From Ketobacter sp. (GTDB lineage Bacteria; Pseudomonadota; Gammaproteobacteria; Pseudomonadales; Ketobacteraceae), in assembly GCF_003671495.1 (NCBI RefSeq), contig NZ_RCHN01000015.1, positions 186,001 to 250,000 of the forward strand: 64,000 nt of DNA, given 5' to 3'. The notes under the pieces are model-generated. The model ran no database searches and was not told the origin of the DNA. It saw only the letters and a program-made list of their open reading frames with translations. Positions 8,626 to 17,800 of the stretch are shown piece after piece. Made by a program: the position numbers and the translations under genes. The first letter of the stretch is position 1. Each line of letters starts with the position of its first letter.

Positions 8626-9702
8626 ATGGATAGAGACACACCCATAATAGTGCCAGAATATATTTCGGCTTATCTGGAGTTTCCGGAACAACTCGGCCTG
8701 AAGCGCACGGAGCTGGCGCGGAAAGCCGGAGTGGACCTCGTCGCTCTGGCGGAAAATCCCAGACCTTTCACGCTGAACGAAATCCTGAAGTTGGTGGATG
8801 TGGGCATCCGCGAGCTGCAAATGCCCTACGGAGGCCTGGCCATCGGCCAGCAAATGCGGCTTACCTGTCACGGCATGGCCGGCGTGTCCGCCATGGCACA
8901 ACAGACTTATGCGGACTGTCTGCAGGCGGCCTGCCGACTCTGTGAAAAAGCCTTTCCTCCTTTCTCCATGCAGTATTTTGAGACCGAGGACACGGTGGGC
9001 ATTCGGGTGATCGAATGCATTTCGCTGGCGCCGTTCTCCCATTTTTTCATTGAATCCATCATGGTGAACTTCAAGAACATTCTGAAGTTCCTGTTGGGTA
9101 AAGAGTACGAACCTGAATACATCGCCTTTCCCTATCCCGCACCGGAATACGAAAAAATCTACAAGCGCTATTTCAATTGCAAGATCCGCTTCAATGCCGA
9201 GCACTGTGAGTTTGTTGTGGCAAAATCGCTGGCACGACGGGAACTGCTGTTGGCGAACCAGGGTATTGCGCGGATGGCAGAGCAGGATTTTCTGAAAACC
9301 GTGCCCCCCATCAATCTGAATTACCTGCCCAAGAAACTGCGACTGGTGCTGATTCAGAGCGTTGGGGCTTTTCCCTCCCTGGAAACGGCCGCCCGCAAAC
9401 TGGGCATGAGCGGTCGCACCCTGCGCCGTCAATTGAACAGCCTGGGCACCAATTTCCAGAATGAACTGGATCTGCTGCGCCGGGAATTTGCCATTAACTA
9501 TCTGACCAAAAGCGACAAGTGCATCACCGAAATCGCACTGATGCTGGGTTTTTGTGATTCATCCGCATTCAGCAAAGCATTCAAGAAATGGACTGGGGAA
9601 TCGCCGCGGGAATTCAAAAAGAACTATGGCCAGATGGACAAGTTCCGCAAGCAGGCGTTTGAAAAAGAATGGAAGACAATGGAGCTGGACACGGAAGCCT
9701 GA
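8626..9702 (+). CDS. AraC-family transcriptional regulator
   Basis: A 358-residue regulator of the OruR/ArgR-like AraC subgroup. The N-terminal ligand-sensing domain (about residues 10-200) is of the arabinose-binding-like type (LTRELARKAGVD-like start, then LAIGQQMRLTCHGMAG). The C-terminal AraC helix-turn-helix pair is at about 245-335, with SLETAARKLGMSGRTLRRQL and the signature ITEIALMLGFCDSSAFSKAFKKWTGESPREFK. The substituted position DSSAFS is typical of this subgroup. It sits next to the 3' end of the polyketide operon and is a candidate regulator of it (inference from position only). The ribosome binding site is weak. Confidence 0.85.
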   Translation: MDRDTPIIVPEYISAYLEFPEQLGLKRTELARKAGVDLVALAENPRPFTLNEILKLVDVGIRELQMPYGGLAIGQQMRLTCHGMAGVSAMAQQTYADCLQAACRLCEKAFPPFSMQYFETEDTVGIRVIECISLAPFSHFFIESIMVNFKNILKFLLGKEYEPEYIAFPYPAPEYEKIYKRYFNCKIRFNAEHCEFVVAKSLARRELLLANQGIARMAEQDFLKTVPPINLNYLPKKLRLVLIQSVGAFPSLETAARKLGMSGRTLRRQLNSLGTNFQNELDLLRREFAINYLTKSDKCITEIALMLGFCDSSAFSKAFKKWTGESPREFKKNYGQMDKFRKQAFEKEWKTMELDTEA

Positions 9703-9730
9703 CGCCAGGCACCGGTGTCCAGCTTGCGCG

Positions 9731-10504
9731 TTAACGCCAGTTCTGCATCGCCAGCTCAGTGAACTCGGACTGGCGCAGGCCGGAGTTCATTTTCAGTGAC
9801 AGCGACAACATCTTGGTGCTTTTGCCGGTCTGGATGTTCGCCATCACCACTTCTTTTGGGTTCCAGTATTGACCTTCAAACAACTCGTAGCCACTGGTTT
9901 GCATGGTTTTCAGGAGTTTGTTATCCCGGTCATAAAATTCCGCTTTGATCAGGCGGTAAAACTCGGTATCGATCCACATCCGGGTTTTACTGTAACTGGA
10001 CTCGTCGGATTTGGGAAAGCGGTCCACCACATAACAACGTTGTGTTGCGCAGGGTTCCTCCTGCACCAGGTCAAACCGGTAGTCTCCGGTTTTCTGATCA
10101 GACAGATCTTCGAAGGTGAATTCACTGCCCCGGAAGGATGAGCCTTTGTTGGAGCTGGTGATCCGCTTGACCCGGCGCGAAGACGGCAGGTACAGGTATT
10201 GTTTGTCGCTGCTTCCCTGTGCCGAGACCGTCAGCAGAGAGATGCCTTTTTCCCGCTGTGGTGCCGTAAAAATCAACATGCTGTAACTGTCACCGCCGGC
10301 TTCTGTCATGGCTTTCATCAGCATCTCGCGCTCGGTGCTGTCGCCCGACTCATCCACCAGTAGCATCTTGACTTCGTGCACCAGATCCTTGAAGCCTTTG
10401 CCGTTCTGCTTGGCTTTTTCGATAATCTGTAGTCCCGTCATGGGTTCCGCCAGCAAGACATTGGCCAGACACAAACCAAGCACCAAGGAAATCGCTCTTA
10501 ACAT
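9731..10504 (-). CDS. LolA-like outer-membrane lipoprotein-sorting / lipid carrier protein
   Basis: A 257-residue secreted protein. The N terminus MLRAISLVLGLCLANVLLAEP is a signal peptide with a likely cleavage after LLA. The mature protein matches the LolA-like 'outer membrane lipoprotein-sorting protein' family (QIIEKAKQNGKGF, then YLYLPSSRRVKRITSSNKGSSFRGSEFTFEDLSD, then TRMWIDTEFYRLIKAEFYD). Such half-barrels bind acyl chains and are often encoded beside MMPL transporters. The ATG at 10504 is chosen: it follows AGGG at a good distance and lies 10 bases after the barrel gene stop, while longer in-frame starts would overlap that gene. It is the last gene of the polyketide operon, and I propose it carries the product across the periplasm. 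Confidence 0.85.
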   Translation of the reverse strand: MLRAISLVLGLCLANVLLAEPMTGLQIIEKAKQNGKGFKDLVHEVKMLLVDESGDSTEREMLMKAMTEAGGDSYSMLIFTAPQREKGISLLTVSAQGSSDKQYLYLPSSRRVKRITSSNKGSSFRGSEFTFEDLSDQKTGDYRFDLVQEEPCATQRCYVVDRFPKSDESSYSKTRMWIDTEFYRLIKAEFYDRDNKLLKTMQTSGYELFEGQYWNPKEVVMANIQTGKSTKMLSLSLKMNSGLRQSEFTELAMQNWR

Positions 10505-10514
10505 AAATCGCACC

Positions 10515-12014
10515 CTAGAAATGATAGAAAACATCAACCTGTATATAGCCATCCCGCTCAATCAGGTTCATTTTTTGGGAATTATCTGAAATCCTTAACA
10601 GATCAAACAGGATTTGAGGCACGTCGGTATAATCCTCCACATTGGTGAAATAGTCACCCTGCCCCGCCTGTATTTCTTCCAGTCGCTCCAGCATGATTTC
10701 ATACTGCTTTTGACTGATGGTGGTGTTCTCAAACGCCTCGAGAACGGAGTCGATGAGTGCCTGTGGCAATGGGTAGTTACCCGCCTCCACATCATCTGCC
10801 AGCGCCTGGAACTGCGCGTAGTCCCGTGGGTCCAGCCTCGGCTCGTTGGCCATGAAGTACTGCCCTGTAATATTCATCGTCCAGCTGGCGCCAAAATTGT
10901 TGGTCCAGAACAGGTAGCCAAAGGCTTCACTGTACTTATAGTCGGCCACCACCCCAAGAATCAGGTTACTGTCACGGGCATCATTGAAGGCCAACCGGGC
11001 AGCCACCCCCACGTCATGATCGAACAGGGTAGCATAGATCTGGTCACGACTGTCCCAGATGGCCTCCACATACCAGCTCAGGTCAAAGTCGGACTGAAAT
11101 ACACCACCGAACGTGTATTCAAATCCCGCTACCACGGATTCAAACTGTTCGATGGAGCCGGTTTGATAGGTGGCTTCCAGTTTGAGCAGCACATCCTGCC
11201 ACGGATAGACCATTTCCAAAGAGGTCTGGTTCACTTTCTCGTACACCGGAATCAGATAGGGGTCCGCGAAGTCATAATTAAAAATGAAATAGGGATCACG
11301 GGTCACCCCATAGAAATGGGATAACGCAATGTCCACGTCCGCCAGCCGGGTTTTCCACCGCGCTGCAAAATCCCAGCGCCCGGACTTGCCGCGATCGTAC
11401 TCCTGGTGATCCGGGTCCACCAGTATGGGGTAGCGCATGCGGCCATCCTCACCGGGGAACCAGGCTGGGCGCACATCATACAAGCTGTACAATTCGATCA
11501 GGTCATCGCCCAGATAGAACGAGACCGCGGCCATTGGCTGTCCCAGTTTGCGCTGCAAGGGCAGCTCGGCACGGTCTTTCTGGTTGATCACATCGGTGAT
11601 CTTGAACAACTCACTGACACCCCAGCTGGCCTGCCCAACCCCGGCCCGGAACTGAAAGTTGTCACCGTAGTGCAACCACAGAAACTCACGGGCATCCACG
11701 TAATTGCGCTCGTCGTCCACCGTATCACCCCGAGCGAACAAGCCAATCACCAGCTGGTCGTCATCGGTGAGGTTCTGGCTGTAGTTCAACTGCAACGCGG
11801 CGGCAGGATAAAGCTGCTCATCCACGTTCTCGCCAGTGTCGGGATAGTAGCGGGTTTGCCCATTGACCCAGCCGGAGAACTCGCCCATTTCGGCATGCAG
11901 ATCGGAGCTGAAGGCCAACATCAGGATACCGCAACGAATCAACGCACGCGTGGGGGGGACTTTTATGAAAACCGAGCTAACCGAGTTAAGGGACTGCCAC
12001 TTCTTCTGCTTCAT
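10515..12014 (-). CDS. Outer-membrane beta-barrel protein (DUF1302-like/porin-like)
   Basis: A 499-residue protein. After a cationic N terminus and hydrophobic segment ending DLHA, the mature chain alternates aromatic and polar residues in strand-like runs (FSGWVNGQTRYYPDT, FLWLHYGDNFQFRAGVG) and ends in YIQVDVFYHF, a C-terminal phenylalanine typical of barrel assembly. It resembles DUF1302/alginate-export-like outer-membrane proteins that co-occur with LolA-like and MMPL genes. It overlaps the preceding small membrane gene by 29 bases and is followed after 10 bases by the LolA-like gene, so the three are one transcription unit. A role in outer-membrane passage of the cluster product is an inference. 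Confidence 0.75.
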   Translation of the reverse strand: MKQKKWQSLNSVSSVFIKVPPTRALIRCGILMLAFSSDLHAEMGEFSGWVNGQTRYYPDTGENVDEQLYPAAALQLNYSQNLTDDDQLVIGLFARGDTVDDERNYVDAREFLWLHYGDNFQFRAGVGQASWGVSELFKITDVINQKDRAELPLQRKLGQPMAAVSFYLGDDLIELYSLYDVRPAWFPGEDGRMRYPILVDPDHQEYDRGKSGRWDFAARWKTRLADVDIALSHFYGVTRDPYFIFNYDFADPYLIPVYEKVNQTSLEMVYPWQDVLLKLEATYQTGSIEQFESVVAGFEYTFGGVFQSDFDLSWYVEAIWDSRDQIYATLFDHDVGVAARLAFNDARDSNLILGVVADYKYSEAFGYLFWTNNFGASWTMNITGQYFMANEPRLDPRDYAQFQALADDVEAGNYPLPQALIDSVLEAFENTTISQKQYEIMLERLEEIQAGQGDYFTNVEDYTDVPQILFDLLRISDNSQKMNLIERDGYIQVDVFYHF

Positions 12015-12438
12015 ATTTTGTTTTTATTTTATTCAAACCAACAACGTAGGAGGTGCAATAGATCAGCACCACCGTATAGACAGGTAACACGGTCAACAGC
12101 ACATTGGGGGTAGCCGCCAGCCAATGGGCCACCAGCATCAGACAGAGGGAACCGGAGCTCACCAACAGGATGGCACCTGCCTGGCCTTTGGCACTGTCAC
12201 CAAAGCGCAGGAACAGGGCTTCCAGCAACGCACTGCCAAACGCCGTGGTCAGCAGGTTAACTCCGCCCTGGAACAAGCCGGACACCAGCGCCTGCTCGGG
12301 TAGCTCCCGGTTGGCCCAATACGCCCAGCAAAACCAGGTGATTGCAGAAGCCAATGCAGCCGTGATGACCCTCGCCCTGGGGGAGCGGATCAGAGGCAGC
12401 AGGCGGGTGCGGAATAAGGAACCCGGACTACCCGTCAT
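11986..12438 (-). CDS. Small four-helix membrane protein
   Basis: A 150-residue hydrophobic protein with about four membrane helices (ITAALASAITWFCWAYWA; LVSGLFQGGVNLLTTAFGSALLEAL; AGAILLVSSGSLCLMLVAHWLA; VLLTVLPVYTVVLIYCTSYVVGL) and a charged C terminus. I cannot assign a family. The ATG at 12438 overlaps the upstream lipase-like gene by 11 bases, and its 3' end overlaps the barrel gene by 29 bases, so translation is probably coupled. Position suggests an accessory role in export or maturation of the polyketide lipid. Confidence 0.7.
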   Translation of the reverse strand: MTGSPGSLFRTRLLPLIRSPRARVITAALASAITWFCWAYWANRELPEQALVSGLFQGGVNLLTTAFGSALLEALFLRFGDSAKGQAGAILLVSSGSLCLMLVAHWLAATPNVLLTVLPVYTVVLIYCTSYVVGLNKIKTKYEAEEVAVP

Positions 12439-14851
12439 GGGTTCGCCGGCAGCGGATTGGCAGCAATCTGCCCCGCTGTTTGTGCCCACCCAAAGCGATC
12501 AGCAGCATCGCCAACAACAACCACTCGACCGCACCGGCGCTGCCTTCACTGACCGTGACATTACTCAGACCTTCTTCAATCAGATCGGTAATATCGTCAT
12601 CGGTATCGGTGCCTCCTGGTATGAGATCGTCCAGTCCGCCGCTGTTTTCCGCGTCTTCCACCGCCAATTGCTTGGCATTGGCACAGCGCGCCGCATCCAG
12701 ACCCAACAATTCACAACGCCACTCGATGGCGTGCTGCACCGCCTGTACCCCGCCCCGGTTGAAGTGGGTGAGGAAGTCCTCCGCATCGCCGGCATAGATT
12801 GCATCCACAATGGCGTCGATTTGATTGGCATCGTTGGTGCCCAGCAAACCGGACAGGTAATCCGCAAACGGCACACCGTCGGGAATCTCCGTCCCGATTC
12901 CCGCCAGGCCGCCCAACACAGCGATATCCCCCAATCCCAGGGAATCCTCGATATCGAATTCCTTCAACGCGTTCAACGCTTCTTCCGCCTGTTCCAAACC
13001 ATAGCCACTCTGCACCAGGCCATAGCCGTTCTCAAACCCAGCCAGCCCGTCTGTGCCAAAGCGCAGGTTGGCTTCCGGTTCGATCACTTCTTTCAACAGC
13101 GGCAAGTCCACCAGTTCCGCAGAGGCCCGGGTGGCATCGTTGCTCATGCTGCCATCACCAAGGGAATAATGCATTCCCATCGGGCGCGGTGACCGGCCGG
13201 CGGGCGGTGAACGATACCAGTGCGCAAAATTGTTACCGTCAGCAATATCCACGTAGTGTTGCATCATGGCCAGCACAAACAGCATTTCCGCGCCATTCAT
13301 ATTCTGGGGAATCACATTGCTGGTGAAGTCATCCCAGAAGGTTGATTCGGAAAACACCTGCATCAGGCTGCCGGCACCGTTCACCAGATATGCCCCCTGC
13401 AATTCCGGCGCCGTTGCACCAATGGTCACCCCCAGCATCGCCCCCAGAGACATTCCATCAAACATCACCCGGGAGCCATCCAGTGCCGGCAAATTGGGAT
13501 AGTCACTGTGTTCCCAGTTGGCCAGGTACTGCGGCAGGATATGACTGGCACTGCTGATCAGTACATTGTGATCCACGGTGGCCTGCACAAACATGCCCAG
13601 CAACTGCATGATGGTCAGCGGCGAGGTTACCGCCAGGGCGATATGGGGTTCCTTGAGGGAGTCAAAATCGGTGACGCGGGAGCCATGATTGGGGTGATCA
13701 ATGGCAATGGTGGCCATGCCCAATCGATCCCCCATGATGAAACCACTGCGGGTCAGTTCTTTGAAGTTACCCAAGCCATGGCCCCATACCGAAATCGGCA
13801 CCGGCTCGGCCTTGTCCCACTTGGGCAAGGTCAGCACAAAATCGGTGATGCGGCGGGATGGGTCGGAAATAGACTCGTAAGGAGGATACACACCGCCATC
13901 CGGGCTGCGGAAGTTCACCAGGGACACATCCCCTTTCAGGGTCACCAGGCCAAAGTTCGGATCCCCCAAAGGCTCACTGACCTTCAGGTTACGCAGGTAG
14001 TTGGGGTACGCCAACGCGGAGGCCACCATCTGCTGGATGGGTTCCACCACTTCGGCTTCCCGCCGTACCGTGAACCAGGTAAACGACAGCACATCAGAGC
14101 GGTCAATGCCCAGGTCATCCATGGCGTTCAGTGGTGTGTTGTAGACATAGTTCAGCAACCAACCGGCATTGCGGTTCAATGCCTTTTGCACCCCTTCTGA
14201 GGCGGTGAACAACTCCACGTTGGAAGAGCTGTAGAAACCATCGTTCAACGCGGATTTGAACAACACTGCAATGTACTTTTCACCAAATTCAAAACGGGTG
14301 CGGGGCCAACCGATAATAACCGGGCGGGATTCCCGCAGATCCCGTTCCGGCTGCGCTGCGCCACTTAATGACACGACCATGGGCACCCGTTCACCGGTGG
14401 CCAGGTTGTAGACATGAAGATAGCCTTCACCGTCTTTGGGAATATCGGAGAGCGGCCAGTCATTCAGCTCGAACAACACAGGCCCCAGCGCAGAAAAACC
14501 GGTGCTGTCGTTGAAAATCCGGGTGGGTCGAAAGGCGGCCGGGAACTGGGCCTGCGCCGGCAATAGCGTACGTACCAAGCCGGAGGTGCGCCGATCCAGG
14601 ATGGAGTCGGCGAAGTTATAGCGCCCAACGGTATTGCGGAACAGGTCACTGGGAAACGGCAGGCCGCAGGTTTCCACTGCCAACGGATTGCAGGTGCTTG
14701 CCGGCGATAAACCGGCAGCCGATAGGTTGACTGATGAGACCAACAAGCCTGCAGCCACCATCAGGAATCCGGCGGCGGCACGTGGACGCCGGAGCTGTCT
14801 GCACAACAAGACCTGTTTGAGTACGCCGCTAAGCAGTGAGATGGTTCCCAT
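12428..14851 (-). CDS. Secreted lipase-like alpha/beta hydrolase with C-terminal sorting tail
   Basis: An 807-residue exported protein. The N-terminal signal is around residues 22-47 (ends NLSAAG). A large alpha/beta-hydrolase domain shows an oxyanion-hole motif VWGHGLGNF (355-363) and the nucleophile elbow GMSLG (466-470, S468). The start resembles bacterial virulence-factor-lipase N-terminal domains (NPLAVETCGLPFPSDLF). The C terminus has an acidic stretch, then GSAGAVEWLLLAMLLIALGG followed by basic residues: a small-residue/hydrophobic/basic tail like GlyGly-CTERM sorting signals. It begins 12 bases after the NRPS stop and overlaps the next gene by 11, so it belongs to the operon. It could trim or transfer the lipid product at the cell surface (inference). 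Confidence 0.75.
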   Translation of the reverse strand: MGTISLLSGVLKQVLLCRQLRRPRAAAGFLMVAAGLLVSSVNLSAAGLSPASTCNPLAVETCGLPFPSDLFRNTVGRYNFADSILDRRTSGLVRTLLPAQAQFPAAFRPTRIFNDSTGFSALGPVLFELNDWPLSDIPKDGEGYLHVYNLATGERVPMVVSLSGAAQPERDLRESRPVIIGWPRTRFEFGEKYIAVLFKSALNDGFYSSSNVELFTASEGVQKALNRNAGWLLNYVYNTPLNAMDDLGIDRSDVLSFTWFTVRREAEVVEPIQQMVASALAYPNYLRNLKVSEPLGDPNFGLVTLKGDVSLVNFRSPDGGVYPPYESISDPSRRITDFVLTLPKWDKAEPVPISVWGHGLGNFKELTRSGFIMGDRLGMATIAIDHPNHGSRVTDFDSLKEPHIALAVTSPLTIMQLLGMFVQATVDHNVLISSASHILPQYLANWEHSDYPNLPALDGSRVMFDGMSLGAMLGVTIGATAPELQGAYLVNGAGSLMQVFSESTFWDDFTSNVIPQNMNGAEMLFVLAMMQHYVDIADGNNFAHWYRSPPAGRSPRPMGMHYSLGDGSMSNDATRASAELVDLPLLKEVIEPEANLRFGTDGLAGFENGYGLVQSGYGLEQAEEALNALKEFDIEDSLGLGDIAVLGGLAGIGTEIPDGVPFADYLSGLLGTNDANQIDAIVDAIYAGDAEDFLTHFNRGGVQAVQHAIEWRCELLGLDAARCANAKQLAVEDAENSGGLDDLIPGGTDTDDDITDLIEEGLSNVTVSEGSAGAVEWLLLAMLLIALGGHKQRGRLLPIRCRRTHDG

Positions 14852-14863
14852 TGATCTTCTCTC

Positions 14864-17800
14864 TTATGCCAACAGTTCCTGAATCCTGCGGAACGTTTCA
14901 GGCTGTTTCACAATGCCCTGGTGATCAGCCTGAATCAACGTCCATTTGATTCGGTTATTATTATCATTCCAGCCTAAATCGCTGCGCCCATGGGTATGCA
15001 AGTCCGCTTTGAACAAGTGTATGTCCCCATCCGCCAACTCCCCTTCTATCTTATAAGTGAGTAAGCTTTTCAGGCGCTTATGATAGGCTCTCCACCACTC
15101 TATCAACATTTCTTCAGACACTTCAATGCCAATCGTGGGGAGATATTGTTTCAACCATTGTAACTTTGTGTTGTCGTCCGGCTGCTGATTAAAATCAGCA
15201 AAATGTTGCGGCGTTAGGCCTAATTCCACTGCAAACATCAGGCGCTGAAAAGCAGGGTCAAAGGTGATCTCATGCAGGCCATCCGCAAATCCACTGTCCA
15301 GCATCACCAGGCGCGGCAGCGGCTTGCGTTGCACATGCAGTTGCGCCAGGATTTCATACCCCAGCACCCCTGCCATAGACCAGCCGACCAGCATGGTTTG
15401 CGGGTGCAGTAAGCCGTTCTCTTCCAGTAATCCGATCAGGCCCCGCGCCATGGCGGAAATCTCGGTGTGCCCCTTATCAAGCATGGGCACGGTGGCGGCA
15501 AACGCCTGGAATCCCCCCAAGGCTCCCGCCATCTGACCATAAGCACTGGGGATGCCCAATGCCGTGGGCAGAAACACCAGGCGCTGCGCACTCTCGACAT
15601 CCGGGTTGATGGCATCCAGGCGATAATCATCCCCTCGCGCGATGCAATCCGGCAGGGTCAGAGACAAACGCTGGGTATGTACCCGGGCATCATCCCCGGA
15701 AGCCAATTGTGCCAGTTCCCGAATGGTGGGGAACTGAAACAGGTTAGCCACCGTGATCGGCAATCCCAGCCGGTTGTTGATGGCGGACACCACCTGGGTG
15801 GCATTGATGGAGTGGCCACCGTACTCAAAGAACGTGCGCGTGACATCGGTTACCGGCCGCCCCAAAACATCACTCCAGATGGCAGCCAGTTGTTGTTCCG
15901 TTGCGGTGGCAGGGGCTTCGCCCTGGTCTTCCGCTTGTACCCGCAGGACGTGCAGCTGGTCCGGGCGAATCATCCCCTGTGCATTCCGGGCCAGAGGCTC
16001 TGAACTGATCTGAATATTCCACTGCGGTGTGTGGGCGTGGGCCATGAGGGCCGGTGTCAACGCTTGCAGTTTTGTCTGCAGTTGCGCCCGCTGCGGCGCA
16101 GACCTGTCCTGAGCAGGACTGTTCAGAGCATGGCTGTCCAGAGCAGGACCGTCCACCAGCACGTCGATGAGCTCCCGGCTTCGCTCCCAGGACACCACCT
16201 GTTTGTGGATCTCAGCATTACGGGCATCGAGCCCAATGCAATAGTTGTCAGGGGGCAGCTGCAACGCCCGGGCAATCAGTCCGGCATCCTGTGCAAGGGA
16301 CAGCGGCAGAAAGCCCTTGTTGCGGGCCATCTGCAGATCGGCGGTGGAGAACTGGCGGGCCATGCCTGCGCCCTGCCAGACACTCCAGTTCAAACACCAA
16401 CTGCGGATGGATGTGGTTCGATTCAAGGTCTCGGTTATCTGGCTTTGCAGAGCATTGGCCGCACTGTAGGCCGCTGCTGACTGACCACCGAAAAAACCAT
16501 TGACGGAGCCGAACTGCACCAGAATGCTATCAGGCCAATGCGCTTTCAGGTATTCAGCCAGGGCCCGGGTGCCTTCAGCCTTGGGCTGCATCACGGTATG
16601 CCAATGAGCATCCGTCAGTCCGTCAAGGGGCGCCATGCCCATGACACCGGCCAAATGGAACACACCGTCCAGGCGCTTGCTGTCGATGGCGGCCAACGCG
16701 GCATTCAGGTTATTCGTCAGGGTTTGCGGCTGCCAATCCGGCAAGCAGACATAGTGGATCTGCTCGCCATAGCGGGCCCGGAGCTGATTGAAGCGGGACA
16801 ACCGCCGGCTGTCACCCGCCAATGGCTGCCGTCCGGACAGAATTACCTGAGCTTTGCGCTCCCGGATCAGGTAGTCGCACAGGCTTTGCGCCAAGCCACC
16901 CAGGCCACCGCTGATCAGGTAGGTGCCCCGACGCGCGATGGGCTCATTGGGAACCGGATTTTGCGCCACGTTCACCAGGCCGATGGAGACTTCTTGCGCG
17001 TCCTGCTGCCAGACGATGCTGCCCGGTTGTGGGTACGTTGGACGATCCAAGCCCGGCGTCAGCACACAAGCCAGTTGCTCAAGCCCTGTTTCCTGGCGCA
17101 GGGTTTCGAGCAACGGCTTGATCAGGGACAGTGCTTCCTGGTGAGGTGTCTGCAGCCAGATGGCCAATGCTGTGTGGGCACGCAACGCCATCAGCTGCGG
17201 CAGCGATTCCGCCAATAGCCGGGCACATGCCAACAGCCCGCGCTCAGGCTGCTGTAAATCCAGATCCAGATCCAGATCCAAAGCGCCGAGGTTCAACAGC
17301 AGAGGGGCTGCGTGTTGATCTGCGGTTTCATTTGCCTCCAACCGTTTCACCTCCAACCTCTCCGCCTCTGACAAGGTCAGGCACTCATATTCCTGTTGAA
17401 CGGTTTGGATTTTGCGTACGCGACGCTGGAACGCAAACAACGTGTCCACCCTGGATGGGTCAGTACGATGCCGCTCCACGTAATCCTGCACTGCCGCCTG
17501 ATAATGATCGGCTTCAAATAGTTTCTTGAACTGGCCACGCTGAATCTTACCACTGGTGGTTTTGTGGAAATGGTCCTGGCTGACCTCGATGACATAGCGG
17601 GGTACCACACTGAAACTTTCCCCAACCCGGGCGGCGATTTGCCGCTCCAGGGCGGTACGATCCGCTTCCGGCTCTGCCACATAGAACAGCACCAGCACAT
17701 CACTGTTGGCACCCTGCTCCAGGCTGACACCGGTGGCGGCAACAAAGGTGGGTTTCACACCACTGACCCTGGCAGCCACCTGTTCCAATTCAAAACAGTA

